Shown: positions 33,301 through 42,885, counted from the stretch's first letter. The stretch: 64,000 nucleotides of DNA from M3007 sp964484205 (GCA_964484205.1 CAZAEZ010000024.1:27970-91969); one strand, 5' to 3'. Numbers and translations are program-made. The notes: a model not told the origin generated them from the sequence alone.

Positions 33301-35878
33301 ACTCCCGCTTCACGCCGCCAGGCCGCCCGGCGCCGCCTACAATCTCGTCCAGAAACTCGTTCTCGTCTTCGATGGGCGGGCGGGTGTACACGCCGGTAAA
33401 TTCCTGGTCGATGGCGGCTGCGATGATTTGCTTGCGGGCTTCACTTTGTTCGAAAGCCGATTGCACGTCTTTTTTTCCCTTTTTCATATCGTAGTTGTCC
33501 AGGTTGCCCACGATGGAATAATAGGCATTGAACCAGCCTTTTTTCTGCGGAAGCGGATCAAAATTTTCGTCTTTGCCTTTGATCCGGTTCCAGAGCGTTT
33601 GGCCGACGTTGACCTTGATTTTGTAATCGATGTCATTGTCAAACGTATGCGTACCGGACAGCGTAAGGTTGAGGGCATTGTTTTGAATGAACATCACCGG
33701 CAGGAAGAGGCGGCCCTTGCTGATTTCCAGGTAATTCTGCATGCCGGTGAAGCGCACGTCGCGCAGGTCTTCGATGTGTACGAAAGAGGAAAAGTCTTCC
33801 AGCATTTTCAGGTTTAGGAGTTGGCCGTTGGTGGCCTGGATGTCGGCGTAGGCGCGTAGTTTGTCCAGCAGAAAGTCATTGCGTTCGTTCCAGAATGCCC
33901 ACACCACTACGCGGCCCGAGAGGCGGCCCCGGAGGTTTGCGTCGGTGATCACCCCCTGGCCGAAGTTGTTGCATTGTTCCATGCAGGTTTGCAGGTCCAG
34001 GAATTTGGCAGTCACTTTCATTTGCAGGGTCGGGCTGATGGCAAAATGCGCGATGCCGTCCAGATTGACCAGGCCGTCCATGGTTTTGGCGTCGCCTTTG
34101 ATCACCAGTTGGTTGTGGTCGAAAGCCAGGCGTCCGTCAAATTCGTCGACCCGGATTTTTTCGTATTCCAGGTGTTCGATCCTCGCCTCAAAAACACCTT
34201 TGAGTTTGTCGGTCAGTTGCTGCCGTTCCACATTGCCGGCGGTGCGCAGGGAGTCGAGCTCGGGCTGACCGCCGGCCACTTCCGTTTCTTCCACGGAAAA
34301 GAGGTCGATCAGTTGGGTCAGGTCAAGATTGCGGGAGGATAGCCCGGCGTTGAATTCGAGCAGGGCATCAGTGGTGTTCAGCGAGTCGGCGAACAGGACG
34401 GGCAGCAGGTTGCGGGCACTGCTGCGCAGGCTGAAATCGCTGTTGCCGGCCTGAACGAGCACGCTGTCGAGGGCAAAAAGATTGTTCTCGAGGCGCAGGC
34501 GGCCTGAGCGCACGGTCAGCGGCACATTTTTGTACACGATGTTGGCCTCCTCAAACTGCACTTCGCCGCTTGCCTGCACGGCACTGACCCGGCCCATGTC
34601 GATCATATCGGCGTAGCGGCCCTGTACGCTCAGGCGGTTGAGCCGCACCACACCGTCGCCACCGGTGACGTTGGGATTATTAAAAAGCCCGAAGCCGGCA
34701 GCCAGGGGCAGGGCGCCGTGGCACTGAAAGTCGACGACCGGATCGTCGAGCCGGGTAATTTTCAGGGTCAGGTCGAGGGGTTCACCGCCGAAATTGCCCT
34801 TGAAATCGGCTATTTCAAAAATACCCGAGCCGCCCGGCGGGGCGCTGTACGTGGCTTTGAACGATACATTGCGCAAGGGACTTTGCAGTTTTTCAGACAA
34901 CAACTGGCCGTTGCGCAAGGCCACTTCCGCGCCGATCGTCGGCGTGTGGGTTTTCCCGGCCCGCCCCAGCACGAAGCCGGTAAAATCGTAGGTGCCGCTG
35001 CTCTGAAAATCGTTGAAATAGCTGTGGTAGGGTTCGGGCAGCAAGTCGAAAATGACCGAAATATCGCCCTCCTTGCTGCGGAACTTCAGGTTCAGGTCGG
35101 TGTACGCGGGTTTGTCCACGGCGATGCCTTCAACGGCAAACGTGTTGCCGCCCACCGTGAGATCGACGCGTTGAAAATCGTAGAGGTCCTTGGTCAGGTC
35201 GACGGCGATCACGGCGTTGTACTGGATATTTTCGCCGAGCAGGTAGCGGCTTTTGTCCAGTTGGAGGCGCGAAACCGTGAAGTCGGCCTGGCTGGAGAGG
35301 TCGAATTTTTCGGAAGAAAAATTACCGGCGAAGCCGGCGGTGCGCAGGTTAGCCTCGGCGGTTTGTTTGGTTCGGGCATTGTGAAACGAGAGCAGCAGGT
35401 TTTTCAATTCGGCATTTTCGAGGGCGATGCGCAGGGCGCTGTCTTCGTCGGGACCGGAATCTTTAAAAACTTCGTAGTTGGCCAGGCCGCGTTCGGTGAT
35501 GCGGATGCGGAGGCCGCCGCCGCTGATGTGCATGTCTTTGATCTCGATGCGGTTGCCGAACAGGCTGGTCAGTTTGAAGCGGAAGGAAATTTCGCGTGCG
35601 GCGAGCAGGTAGTCGCCGAAGGCATCCTTGAGCCGCACATCGGTGAGGTTGACGGAGGCGTTCGGGAAACCCTTGAGCAGGGAGAGTTGGGTGTCGCCGA
35701 CCTGAAGTTCGGTTTTGAGGTTTTTGCCCAGTTCGTTCAGCACCTGGCGGCTGATCTGTTTGTTGAAAAAAGCGGCGATCAGGAAAAGGATGAGGACAAG
35801 CAGACCGATCGTGATTCCGGCGCCGATGAGGAAACGAAGCCAGAAGGGGCGGCGTTTTTTTTGTGTGGGTGTTTGCAT
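33299..35878 (-). CDS. AsmA family protein
   Basis: An 859-residue envelope protein of the AsmA group. An N-terminal membrane helix (LRFLIGAGITIGLLVLILFLIAAFF) anchors a large periplasmic region of repeated beta-strand segments, beginning with the AsmA N-terminal pattern LSLLKGFPNASVNLTDVRL and ending with AsmA_2-like repeats (GVVRLNRLSVQGRYADMIDMGRVS, LSGRVVVWAFWNERNDF, DIDYKIKVNVGQTLWNRI). Related proteins bridge the envelope and move or order phospholipids. The length (859) is normal for Bacteroidota members. No operon partner is visible. Confidence 0.88.
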   Translation of the reverse strand: MQTPTQKKRRPFWLRFLIGAGITIGLLVLILFLIAAFFNKQISRQVLNELGKNLKTELQVGDTQLSLLKGFPNASVNLTDVRLKDAFGDYLLAAREISFRFKLTSLFGNRIEIKDMHISGGGLRIRITERGLANYEVFKDSGPDEDSALRIALENAELKNLLLSFHNARTKQTAEANLRTAGFAGNFSSEKFDLSSQADFTVSRLQLDKSRYLLGENIQYNAVIAVDLTKDLYDFQRVDLTVGGNTFAVEGIAVDKPAYTDLNLKFRSKEGDISVIFDLLPEPYHSYFNDFQSSGTYDFTGFVLGRAGKTHTPTIGAEVALRNGQLLSEKLQSPLRNVSFKATYSAPPGGSGIFEIADFKGNFGGEPLDLTLKITRLDDPVVDFQCHGALPLAAGFGLFNNPNVTGGDGVVRLNRLSVQGRYADMIDMGRVSAVQASGEVQFEEANIVYKNVPLTVRSGRLRLENNLFALDSVLVQAGNSDFSLRSSARNLLPVLFADSLNTTDALLEFNAGLSSRNLDLTQLIDLFSVEETEVAGGQPELDSLRTAGNVERQQLTDKLKGVFEARIEHLEYEKIRVDEFDGRLAFDHNQLVIKGDAKTMDGLVNLDGIAHFAISPTLQMKVTAKFLDLQTCMEQCNNFGQGVITDANLRGRLSGRVVVWAFWNERNDFLLDKLRAYADIQATNGQLLNLKMLEDFSSFVHIEDLRDVRFTGMQNYLEISKGRLFLPVMFIQNNALNLTLSGTHTFDNDIDYKIKVNVGQTLWNRIKGKDENFDPLPQKKGWFNAYYSIVGNLDNYDMKKGKKDVQSAFEQSEARKQIIAAAIDQEFTGVYTRPPIEDENEFLDEIVGGAGRPGGVKRE

Positions 35879-35995
35879 GGTGGATTTTGCGCAGTTGGGC
35901 GGCTAAATTACGGTTTTTAGGCGGGGCAGGCACGAGATTTATGCTGCCGCCCCGGGGACACCGCCGCTACATGCTCCGGCCCGCCTGGTGGTCGC

Positions 35996-36795
35996 TCACC
36001 GGATCATTCCGGCCCACAAAAATCCGTCGAACAACTGCCCGGGCCGGCGACCAACCACAAAACTTTGCCCGATCCCGAGTTTGCCGGCGAGCGCCTTCGT
36101 TGTTTTCAAGTGCGCCTCCGTGGGCGTTTCCTTGACCTCGAAGGCCATTTTTTTGTCCAGCAAAAAATCAATCTCGTTGCCGGTTTTCAGCGCGTAATAG
36201 GCAATTTCCCCAAAGTGGCGCAACTGGTTGAATACCGCATTTTCAAACTTTGAACCGCTGCTCAACTCGGCCGACATCGAAGCGATGCCATTGTCCAGAA
36301 AATATAATTTTCGGGCTTTCACAATTTCCCGGTCGGGGCTGCGGGCGATCACCGGAATAGTGCGGATAAGGTAGGTTTGTTCAAACAAACTCAGATAGTT
36401 TTCCACTGTATAGCGCGTCATCCCTGTCAGCGTGCTTATTTTGGATACCTCCAGTTTGGAACCCACACGGATGGCCAGCAGTTTAATGAGTTGGTAGGCT
36501 TCCTCCGTTTTTTTGAAGTCCATGATCGAGGCAATATCGTGGTGTATGTATGAACTCAAAATATCGGCGATCAGGTCGCGCTTGTCGGCAAGGGTATCGG
36601 CTAAAACAACTTCCGGGAAACCGCCGTAATCCACGAATTCCTCGTAATAGTGCTTCAGCCGTTCGTATTCGGCTGTGGAAAAAGGAATTTCATCAGGGTG
36701 GTTTTGCCGGTGCGCCGCATGCCGGTCAATACGGTGATTTGTTTTTTCGCAAGGTGTGCCTCCAGTTCTGGAAGGATCATTCTCGGGTAGAACAT
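35996..36795 (-). pseudogene. DUF4143-type ATPase with an internal deletion
   Basis: ATG at 36795 starts MFYPRMILPELEAHL and reaches an intact Walker A (VLTGMRRTGKTTLMKFL), then stops after a few codons. The second piece continues in another frame, from EIPFSTAEYERLKHYYEEF through DYGGFPEVV and the DUF4143 region (KTGNEIDFLLDKKMAFEVK). Family members have ~150 residues (Walker B, sensor) between these segments; here they abut, so the ATPase core has been deleted and the frame lost. The part from 36634 could still be made as a 212-residue DUF4143 protein. The intact relative is at 45473. Confidence 0.75.
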
Positions 36796-36802
36796 TTTAA
36801 AA

Positions 36803-36848
36803 ATTGTTTACCAAATAAAAATCAATTATAAAAATAGTAAACAATTAT
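36803..36848. promoter_or_regulatory. AT-rich dyad upstream of the broken ATPase gene
   Basis: AATTGTTTAC and GTAAACAATT (36806-36848) form a dyad with an A/T-rich centre directly upstream of the start at 36795. It resembles in position, not in sequence, the palindrome before the intact DUF4143 gene (45411-45441), suggesting an operator. Confidence 0.4.
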
Positions 36849-36905
36849 TAAAAAACTACGCGAGCAAATTTAAATAGCCCGAACCCGCGGCTGCGACCAG
36901 CAAAG

Positions 36906-37415
36906 TCAGTACAACGGAATCTTTGTCTCCTTTGCCCCCAGGCTTTCAAGGAATTTTTTCACCTCGGCTGCTTCTTTGCCGCCCCGGATGGCATGATGCA
37001 GCAGGGTGAAGCCATGCGGGCCTTTGGCATTCAGCGAGGCCGGAAACGCCTCCAGAAAGGGCTTGATGATATCCATGCGTCCAAACAAGGCCGCCGTGAA
37101 AATATTGGCCTGGGCGCCCTGTTCGATGAGAAATCGGGCAAGTTCCTTGTACCCGACGTGGCTGGCGGCGCCGAGGCAGGTTTCAAAATCGCCGCCTTGC
37201 CAGTCGTGTGCGGCATTGAGCAGGGTCGGGTGTTCGGCGAGCAAACCTTTCACCTTGTCCATGTCGCGGTGCCCGGCGCCGACGAAGGTTTGCACCAGTT
37301 CGCGGTCCAGCGGTTCGGGGTCGGTGGCTGCCGGGCGTACCGGCGGGTTTCGAAAACCGAACAAGAGCGGTGTTGCGCCTAAAACGGCGGCGGAGAGAAA
37401 TTCTTTTCTGTTCAT
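36906..37415 (-). CDS. Ankyrin-repeat protein
   Basis: A 169-residue protein with an export-type N-terminus (MNRKEFLSAAVLGATPLLFGF) and ankyrin repeats. They read LLAEHPTLLNAAHDWQGGDFETCLGAASHVGYKELARFLIEQGAQANIF, FGRMDIIKPFLEAFPASLNAKGPHGFTLLHHAI and GGKEAAEVKKFLESLGA. The domain mediates protein contacts; no enzymatic part is present. It lies 7 bases downstream of the PDZ-hydrolase gene on the same strand, so the two are likely co-transcribed, and possibly the ankyrin protein binds it. Confidence 0.82.
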   Translation of the reverse strand: MNRKEFLSAAVLGATPLLFGFRNPPVRPAATDPEPLDRELVQTFVGAGHRDMDKVKGLLAEHPTLLNAAHDWQGGDFETCLGAASHVGYKELARFLIEQGAQANIFTAALFGRMDIIKPFLEAFPASLNAKGPHGFTLLHHAIRGGKEAAEVKKFLESLGAKETKIPLY

Positions 37416-37422
37416 AATTCGT

Positions 37423-38721
37423 TCATTTTTTTAAAATTTCGTTCAACCAAGCAACGGCTTTTTCCGCTATCGTGATGTCGAATTTATACGAAGACCCACT
37501 AAATGCTTCCTGAAGGGAAGGGTATTGTACAAACTGGTGATCCATGCCTGGAATTTCCAAAAACGTGCCCAGCCCGTTTTTTTTCCGGTTCATGATGTCG
37601 GCAATCAACACGTGGTCCTCCCGGCTCATGATCCAGTCGTACTCCCCGTAAATGACCAGCACCGGCAGGTCCAGTTTTTCCCAATACCCGGCGATGTTGT
37701 GGTCGTTGGCTTCCATGTAAAACTGTGCCGGGCGGCCGTATTGATGCCCCGGAGGTTCGTTCCAGATTTCGCGATATTCCGGGTGCACTTTGAAAATTTC
37801 CTCCGGCGTCATTTTTTCATTCAAATACATCGCGTAAAAGGCCGACCAGGTTTTCATTTTTTCGTTGGTAGCGGCCGGACTGTCGCCGCTAAGCGTCGAA
37901 ATCCGGCGCTCAATTTCCAGCATGTGCTCATACCATGTTTTGACATAGCAGCCGCTGACGATAATGCCGCTCAGGTTTTCCTGTTGGGCAATGATGGGCG
38001 CCATCGAGCCGCCCATGCTGCCGCCAAAAAGGAAAATGCGATTGGAATCGACCTCCGGCATGTTTCGCAGTTGACGCAGGGCTGCGCGGTAAGTTTCCAG
38101 TTCATAGTTGAAGCCGTAATCGGCACAATCCGGTCCTTCACTGTCGCCGACGCCGGGTTTGGTCACGCGCAGGACATGGTACCCGCCCCTCGAAATTTCC
38201 TGCACCATGGCTGCCCAGCCGTCGCGGAAGCGCCAGTGCTGCTCCGGCGGGCTGCACGACAGCCATTGCACAAACAGGATAGCCGGCAATTTTCCGGCAA
38301 CCCCGGCAGGCCGCGTACTGATGGTGCGCAGGCGGTCTCCGTGCGCGGTGACCAGGGAGCCGTACCGGGTGTCGAGGCCGGGCGTTTGCTCGCGGGGGTA
38401 TGGTTCGAGGGCAATCGTTTTTTCGAGCACATCGGGGCCACGTTGCAAGAGCAACACTGCCGGCTGCCCGGCTTTGAGCGCCCGCCGTATTTTTTCATAG
38501 GCGATCTGATCGGGAATGCTGTGGCCGTTGATTTTTAAAATCCGGTCGCCGGCGCGCAGCCCGGCCCGGTCGGCAGCCCCGCCTTGCGTTACTGCCTGTA
38601 CGGTTATTCCGGGATCGGCAAACCGGAGTTCGGCCCGCCACAAGCCCTGCCGGGGCAGGCTGTCCGGTTGCGCCAAAATGAACAGGGGCAGCATGCAAAA
38701 AATCAGAAACCAAAAATTCAC
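37423..38721 (-). CDS. PDZ-domain alpha/beta hydrolase, exported
   Basis: A 432-residue protein with a signal peptide (FWFLIFCMLPLFILAQPDSLP). The N-terminal PDZ domain (~25-100) contains GITVQAVTQGGAADRAGLRAGDRILKINGHSI. The alpha/beta hydrolase domain follows with nucleophile elbow FLFGGSMGGSMAP, the acid in VIYGEYDWIMSREDHV and the histidine in EIPGMDHQFVQYP. It resembles dipeptidyl-peptidase/acyl-esterase-like exported hydrolases; the substrate is unknown. GTG at 38721 is the start: an in-frame TAA lies two codons upstream. Confidence 0.85.
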   Translation of the reverse strand: MNFWFLIFCMLPLFILAQPDSLPRQGLWRAELRFADPGITVQAVTQGGAADRAGLRAGDRILKINGHSIPDQIAYEKIRRALKAGQPAVLLLQRGPDVLEKTIALEPYPREQTPGLDTRYGSLVTAHGDRLRTISTRPAGVAGKLPAILFVQWLSCSPPEQHWRFRDGWAAMVQEISRGGYHVLRVTKPGVGDSEGPDCADYGFNYELETYRAALRQLRNMPEVDSNRIFLFGGSMGGSMAPIIAQQENLSGIIVSGCYVKTWYEHMLEIERRISTLSGDSPAATNEKMKTWSAFYAMYLNEKMTPEEIFKVHPEYREIWNEPPGHQYGRPAQFYMEANDHNIAGYWEKLDLPVLVIYGEYDWIMSREDHVLIADIMNRKKNGLGTFLEIPGMDHQFVQYPSLQEAFSGSSYKFDITIAEKAVAWLNEILKK

Positions 38722-38816
38722 CAGTTATGTCCGCATCATTTTTTTTACCCCGAAAATAGCGCGGCAACTTGCGGGCCGGGCTTCGGATTTGGAAAAAAGG
38801 ACTACGGATTTGCGAA

Positions 38817-39854
38817 TCAGGAAAGCATTTGCTGCCTGCGCCACTCGGCGGGTGTGGTGCCGTTTATTTTTTTAAAGGCGGCGTAAAAAGCAGATAGCGA
38901 GTTAAACCCGCTTTCGCCGGCAATTCCTTCGATGCTCAGGTAGTCGTAGTCGGGTTGCAGCAACAGCCCGGTGGATTCCGCAATGCGGTATTCGTTGAGC
39001 AGTTCGGGGAACGATTTTCCAAACACGGCGTTCACCGCCCGGCTCAGTTGGTAAGGCGGCACACCGAGCCGGGCGGCGAGTTTGGCAACGGTGAGGTTGG
39101 GATCGGTGTGCATTTTTTCGTGGTCGAGACAGGATTTGACCCGGTCGGCGAGCGCCGTCGTTTCATGGTCCGGCACTGTTTCCGTGTTGCGGATTTTATT
39201 TTTTTGAAAAACGCCGGACAGGGGGGTAATCGCCGTCATTTTTTCCATACCCCAAAAACTCAGGGCGTACAAAACCGCGGCGGCACAGGTTGTTACGAGG
39301 ATGTAGGTCGATTGCGTTTCGATAAATAATTGCAGGAAAAACACCGCCCAAATCAGTCCGGCGCCCCCCAGCAACAACCGAAACCAGGTTTGGACAACGG
39401 CATCCACCGGGCGCTCCGACCGTTTTTTCCACACCAGGCGGGCGCCGGCCAAAAGGTAAACCAGCAGCTGCAACGCGGCCAGGGCGTAGGAAACGAACAT
39501 CGCCCGACCGTCCAAAAAAGGCACGGCCACCACTAAAAACCCGGGGAAAGCCAGGTGCCACCACCAATGCCTGGTCCGGCCAAAATTGCCGTCGAGCATC
39601 GCCGAGAGGTAGCCGTACAGCAGGGGCCCGATAGCCGCCATGCCCACCAGGCCGCAAGCCGGCGCCAGCACCCCGGTAGCGGGAAAGAGTACGATCAGCA
39701 CCGACTTTGTGATTCGGACGGCGAGCGCCAGCAAAAGTCCGGCGAGCAACAAGTTGGCCCGCCGCAGCCCGTCGTTTTTCCGCCAGAAATAGGCGGCGAG
39801 AAAAAGGCTGTGCCCGAGGGCCAGGGTACCGGTGATGGCCAGAAGTGGTGTCAT
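38817..39854 (-). CDS. AraC-type regulator with a multi-helix membrane sensor
   Basis: A 345-residue protein. The N-terminal ~210 residues form about seven membrane helices (LLAITGTLALGHSLFLAAYFW, LLLAGLLLALAVRITKSVLIVL, and so on). The C-terminal AraC HTH reads LTVAKLAARLGVPPYQLSRAVNAVFGKSFPELLNEYRIAES, then YDYLSIEGIAGESGFNSLSAFYAAFKKINGTTPAEWRR. Such 7TM-AraC proteins are common in Bacteroidota. I take ATG at 39854 over upstream starts, since a longer frame would overlap a palindrome and run into the divergent purF. Confidence 0.85.
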   Translation of the reverse strand: MTPLLAITGTLALGHSLFLAAYFWRKNDGLRRANLLLAGLLLALAVRITKSVLIVLFPATGVLAPACGLVGMAAIGPLLYGYLSAMLDGNFGRTRHWWWHLAFPGFLVVAVPFLDGRAMFVSYALAALQLLVYLLAGARLVWKKRSERPVDAVVQTWFRLLLGGAGLIWAVFFLQLFIETQSTYILVTTCAAAVLYALSFWGMEKMTAITPLSGVFQKNKIRNTETVPDHETTALADRVKSCLDHEKMHTDPNLTVAKLAARLGVPPYQLSRAVNAVFGKSFPELLNEYRIAESTGLLLQPDYDYLSIEGIAGESGFNSLSAFYAAFKKINGTTPAEWRRQQMLS

Positions 39855-39879
39855 TGCGGGTAGTTTTTTTTGGATAAAT

Positions 39880-39970
39880 ATCGGGGGATTTTGAATAAGT
39901 AACGGCCTCACTCCGAGTGAGGCCGTTACTATTAGCCCCCCCATTTCCCAAACGTTTTCCAAATCCCCCC
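39880..39970. repeat. Nested inverted repeat before purF
   Basis: The inner palindrome AGTAACGGCCTCACT-CCG-AGTGAGGCCGTTACT (39898-39930) is perfect. The outer arms GGGGGATTT (39885-39893) and AAATCCCCC (39961-39969) enclose it. It lies just upstream of the purF promoter, between divergent genes. Confidence 0.75.
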
Positions 39971-39990
39971 ACCAAAAAACAACCCAATCC

Positions 39991-40022
39991 TTGGCCCGCT
40001 GTTTTCCGGAAGCGTACCTTTG
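39991..40022 (+). promoter_or_regulatory. Bacteroidota-type promoter of purF
   Basis: TTG (39991-39993) and TACCTTTG (40015-40022) are 21 bases apart. The PurF start at 40057 lies 34 bases downstream, supporting that ATG over the frame opening at 39991. Confidence 0.6.
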
Positions 40023-40056
40023 CACCAACCGGCCTTCAAATCGTTTTTCCCACACA

Positions 40057-41958
40057 ATGAGTGACCAGATCCAGCACGAATGCGGCATCGCTGTTTTGCG
40101 TTTGCGCAAACCGCTTGACTTTTACCTGAAAAAATACGGCACAGCCTTCTACGGCGTCCAAAAACTCCAGCTGCTCCTGCAAAAAATGCGCAACCGCGGC
40201 CAGGACGGCGCCGGCATCGCCACCATCAAACTCAACCCCAAACCCGGCGAACGCTACATCAGCCGCAAACGCAGCAACACCCCCAACTCCTACCTCACCG
40301 ACCTGTTCGACATGGTGTGGGGCCGCCTCAAAAACCTCACGCCCGAACAACTGCAAGACACCGCCTGGCTCAAATCCAACGCCCCCTACGCCGGCGAACT
40401 GCTCATGGGCCACCTGCGCTACGGCACCCACGGCGACAACAGCATCGAACAGGTCCACCCCTTCCACCGGCAAAACAACTGGATCAACCGCAACCTCCTG
40501 CTCGCCGGCAACTTCAACATGACCAACGTCGATGAACTCTTCCAGGAACTCGTCGACCTCGGCCAGTACCCCAAGGAAAAAAGCGACACGGTGACCGTGC
40601 TGGAAAAAATGGGCCACTTTCTCGACGATGAAGTCCAGCGCCTCCATACCTGGTACAAACCCGACGGCTACTCCAACCAGGACATCAACAACCTGATCTT
40701 TCAAAACCTCGACATCCAGCGCCTGCTGCGCCGCGCCTGCAAAAAATTTGACGGCGGCTACGTACTCGGCGGCCTCATCGGCCACGGCGACGGCTTTCTG
40801 CTCCGCGACCCCAGCGGCATCCGCCCGGCCTACTGGTACGAAGACGAAGAAATCGTGGTGGGCGCCTCCGAACGCGCCGCCATCCAAACGGTGTTCAACG
40901 TGCCTTTCCAATCCGTGCAGGAGCTCAAACCCGGCCACGCCCTCATCATCAAATGCCACGGCGCCATCAGCGAAGAGCCCTTCACCGAACCCCGCGAACA
41001 TCGCGCCTGCTCTTTCGAGCGCATTTATTTCAGCCGGGGCAACGACCGCGAAATTTACCTGGAACGCAAAAAACTGGGCGAACTGCTCGCCAAACCCGTC
41101 CTCGAAGCCGTCGACTACGACATCGACCACACGGTGTTTTCCTACATCCCCAACACCGCCGAAGCGGCTTTTTACGGACTGGCGGAAGGCCTCGAAAAAG
41201 AACTGAACAACTGGAAACAGGAGCAAATCCTGAAACTGAAAGCCGGTAAAAAACTCAGTCCGGAAAACCTGCAAAACATCTTGAACCGCCGCCCCCGGGT
41301 GGAAAAACTGGTGCACAAAGACGAAAAACAGCGCACCTTCATCGCCGACACGAAAAGCCGCAACAACATGGTGAGCTACGTGTACGACGTGACCTACGGC
41401 CTGGTCGAAAATAAAAAAGACAACCTGGTGCTGCTCGACGACTCCATCGTGCGCGGCACCACCCTGCGCGACAGTATTGTGAATATCGCCTCCCGGCTGA
41501 AGCCCAAGCAGATCATCATCCTGTCGAGCGCGCCGCAAATCCGCTACCCCGATTGCTACGGCATCGACATGAGCAAGATGAAGGATTTCATCGCCTTCCA
41601 GGCCCTGGTCGAATTGCTGCAGGAAAACGGGCGTTCCGAATTGCTCCAGGCCGCCTACAAGCGTTGCAAGGCTTCGGAAAACCTGCCTTCCGAAATGATC
41701 AAAAACGAAGTGGCGGTGCTGTACGACAATTTTGAGTACTGCGAGATCAGCCAGCGCATTTCCAAACTGGTCACACCGGAAGGCATCAAAACTTCGGTTC
41801 GGGTCATTTACCAAACGCTGGACGGCCTGCACCAGGCCTGCCCGAAAAACAAGGGCGACTGGTACTTCTCGGGCCGCTACCCCACCCCCGGCGGCAACCG
41901 CGTAGTCAACCGCGCTTTTATGAATTTTATGGAAAAACGGGACGAGCGGGCGTATTGA
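40057..41958 (+). CDS. purF: Amidophosphoribosyltransferase, long Bacteroidota form
   Basis: Catalyses the first committed step of purine synthesis, PRPP plus glutamine to phosphoribosylamine. The protein (633 residues) begins MSDQIQHECGIAVLRL; the catalytic Cys9 would become N-terminal after removal of an eight-residue propeptide. Glutaminase segments KMRNRGQDGAGIATI, MGHLRYGTHG and the PRPP-binding loop VLLDDSIVRGTTLRDSI are intact. The insert between the two domains (GLEKELNNWKQEQILKLKAGKK) and length over 600 are typical of the Bacteroidota branch rather than the ~500-residue classic form. An antisense frame of 598 codons is a shadow. Confidence 0.88.
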   Translation: MSDQIQHECGIAVLRLRKPLDFYLKKYGTAFYGVQKLQLLLQKMRNRGQDGAGIATIKLNPKPGERYISRKRSNTPNSYLTDLFDMVWGRLKNLTPEQLQDTAWLKSNAPYAGELLMGHLRYGTHGDNSIEQVHPFHRQNNWINRNLLLAGNFNMTNVDELFQELVDLGQYPKEKSDTVTVLEKMGHFLDDEVQRLHTWYKPDGYSNQDINNLIFQNLDIQRLLRRACKKFDGGYVLGGLIGHGDGFLLRDPSGIRPAYWYEDEEIVVGASERAAIQTVFNVPFQSVQELKPGHALIIKCHGAISEEPFTEPREHRACSFERIYFSRGNDREIYLERKKLGELLAKPVLEAVDYDIDHTVFSYIPNTAEAAFYGLAEGLEKELNNWKQEQILKLKAGKKLSPENLQNILNRRPRVEKLVHKDEKQRTFIADTKSRNNMVSYVYDVTYGLVENKKDNLVLLDDSIVRGTTLRDSIVNIASRLKPKQIIILSSAPQIRYPDCYGIDMSKMKDFIAFQALVELLQENGRSELLQAAYKRCKASENLPSEMIKNEVAVLYDNFEYCEISQRISKLVTPEGIKTSVRVIYQTLDGLHQACPKNKGDWYFSGRYPTPGGNRVVNRAFMNFMEKRDERAY

Positions 41959-42065
41959 GCCGCCCTTGTTTTTGACCAGGGTCAGGCCCCCCTTTGATGC
42001 AAATCATTTATTCCACGGGATAATTGGTGATCTTTTGTAGTGGTTCTAACTAAACTTTTTTAGGT

Positions 42066-42716
42066 ATGAAACAGACCACTATTTTGACAGCCGTGGCGGC
42101 CATAGTTGCCATGCTGTTTACGCTGCAAATACAAGCCCAGAATTTCACGGAGCGCGGCAATTTCCTGGTTGGTACAGCCCTTGGTTTTTCTTCCAATACT
42201 TCTACCATTTCGCAGACCAGCGGAAAAGGCGAAGGGCCGGAATCGTTCCAGTGGAACGTCGCGCCGCACGTAGGCTATTTTCTCTTTGAAAATTTTGCCA
42301 TCGGCGTCGGACTCGACTACACCTTCAGCCGTGAAAAACAGCCCAACGAAGACAAGAACGACGACACCGACTTGCTCTTTGGTCCGTTCGGGCGGTATTA
42401 TGTTCCCTTTGGCGGCGACAAGGCCGTATTCCTCGAAGGCAACTTCGGTTTCGGCACCTCTTCCGACGATCTGATCATCGACGGGCAACCGCAAAGCATC
42501 AGCACCGACATCATTGCGTTTGGCGCCGGACCGGGTTTCACCATTTTTTCAAACGACGCCATCGGTATTGAAACGCTGTTCAAATACAACTATGCGCGCA
42601 GCCGCTTCAACACCACCCAAAACGGTGTCGTGACCGAAACAACCACCAAAACGAACCAGTTTGCCGTGTCGCTCGGTATCCAGGTCTATTTTGCCGGCCT
42701 GCGGCGGGCGAAATGA
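42066..42716 (+). CDS. Outer-membrane beta-barrel protein (OmpX/porin-like)
   Basis: A 216-residue protein with a signal peptide (AAIVAMLFTLQIQAQ). Repeated amphipathic strands (NFLVGTALGFSSNTS, WNVAPHVGYFLFENFAIGVGLDYTFS, GPFGRYYVPFGGDKAVFLEGNFGFG, VSLGIQVYFAGLRRAK) are typical of small outer-membrane barrels in Bacteroidota. No specific ligand is suggested. It ends with an amphipathic strand but lacks the classic C-terminal aromatic residue, having ARRAK-like residues instead. It stands alone between purF and the patatin gene. Confidence 0.8.
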   Translation: MKQTTILTAVAAIVAMLFTLQIQAQNFTERGNFLVGTALGFSSNTSTISQTSGKGEGPESFQWNVAPHVGYFLFENFAIGVGLDYTFSREKQPNEDKNDDTDLLFGPFGRYYVPFGGDKAVFLEGNFGFGTSSDDLIIDGQPQSISTDIIAFGAGPGFTIFSNDAIGIETLFKYNYARSRFNTTQNGVVTETTTKTNQFAVSLGIQVYFAGLRRAK

Positions 42717-42745
42717 GGCGAGGTTCCGTCAAACTTTTTGGGTTG

Positions 42746-42779
42746 AAGTGTCGGCGTGACTCGAGTCACGCCGACACTT
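42746..42779. repeat. TGTCGGCGTGACT palindrome (copy 3)
   Basis: AAGTGTCGGCGTGACT-CG-AGTCACGCCGACACTT: the same arm core as at 16668 and 25281, but with a two-base spacer instead of three. It follows the barrel gene by 29 bases. Confidence 0.85.
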
Positions 42780-42796
42780 TCATCAGTCTATTTACG

Positions 42797-42885
42797 CTCT
42801 GTGCACCTCCTTATCCTCTGTGGATCTCTGTGTCATTTTTTTTCTGTTTCACGGAGTCTCACAGAGTATACGGAGGTGCGCAGAG
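42797..42885. repeat. Imperfect 26-bp inverted repeat
   Basis: CTCTGTGCACCTCC and TTATCCTCTGTG (42797-42822) pair, with two mismatches, with 42860-42885 around a 37-base loop. It lies ~120 bases upstream of the patatin ATG; nothing else is seen in this gap. Confidence 0.65.

Noticed and set aside
40036..41832. Long antisense frame of 598 codons opposite purF; similar ones at 43093-45159, 47987-49585, 51824-53626, 29468-30988, 9675-11015 and 13296-14615
   Set aside because: These are mirror frames of GC-rich genes with strong third-position bias. They have no recognisable domains and fully overlap well-supported genes.
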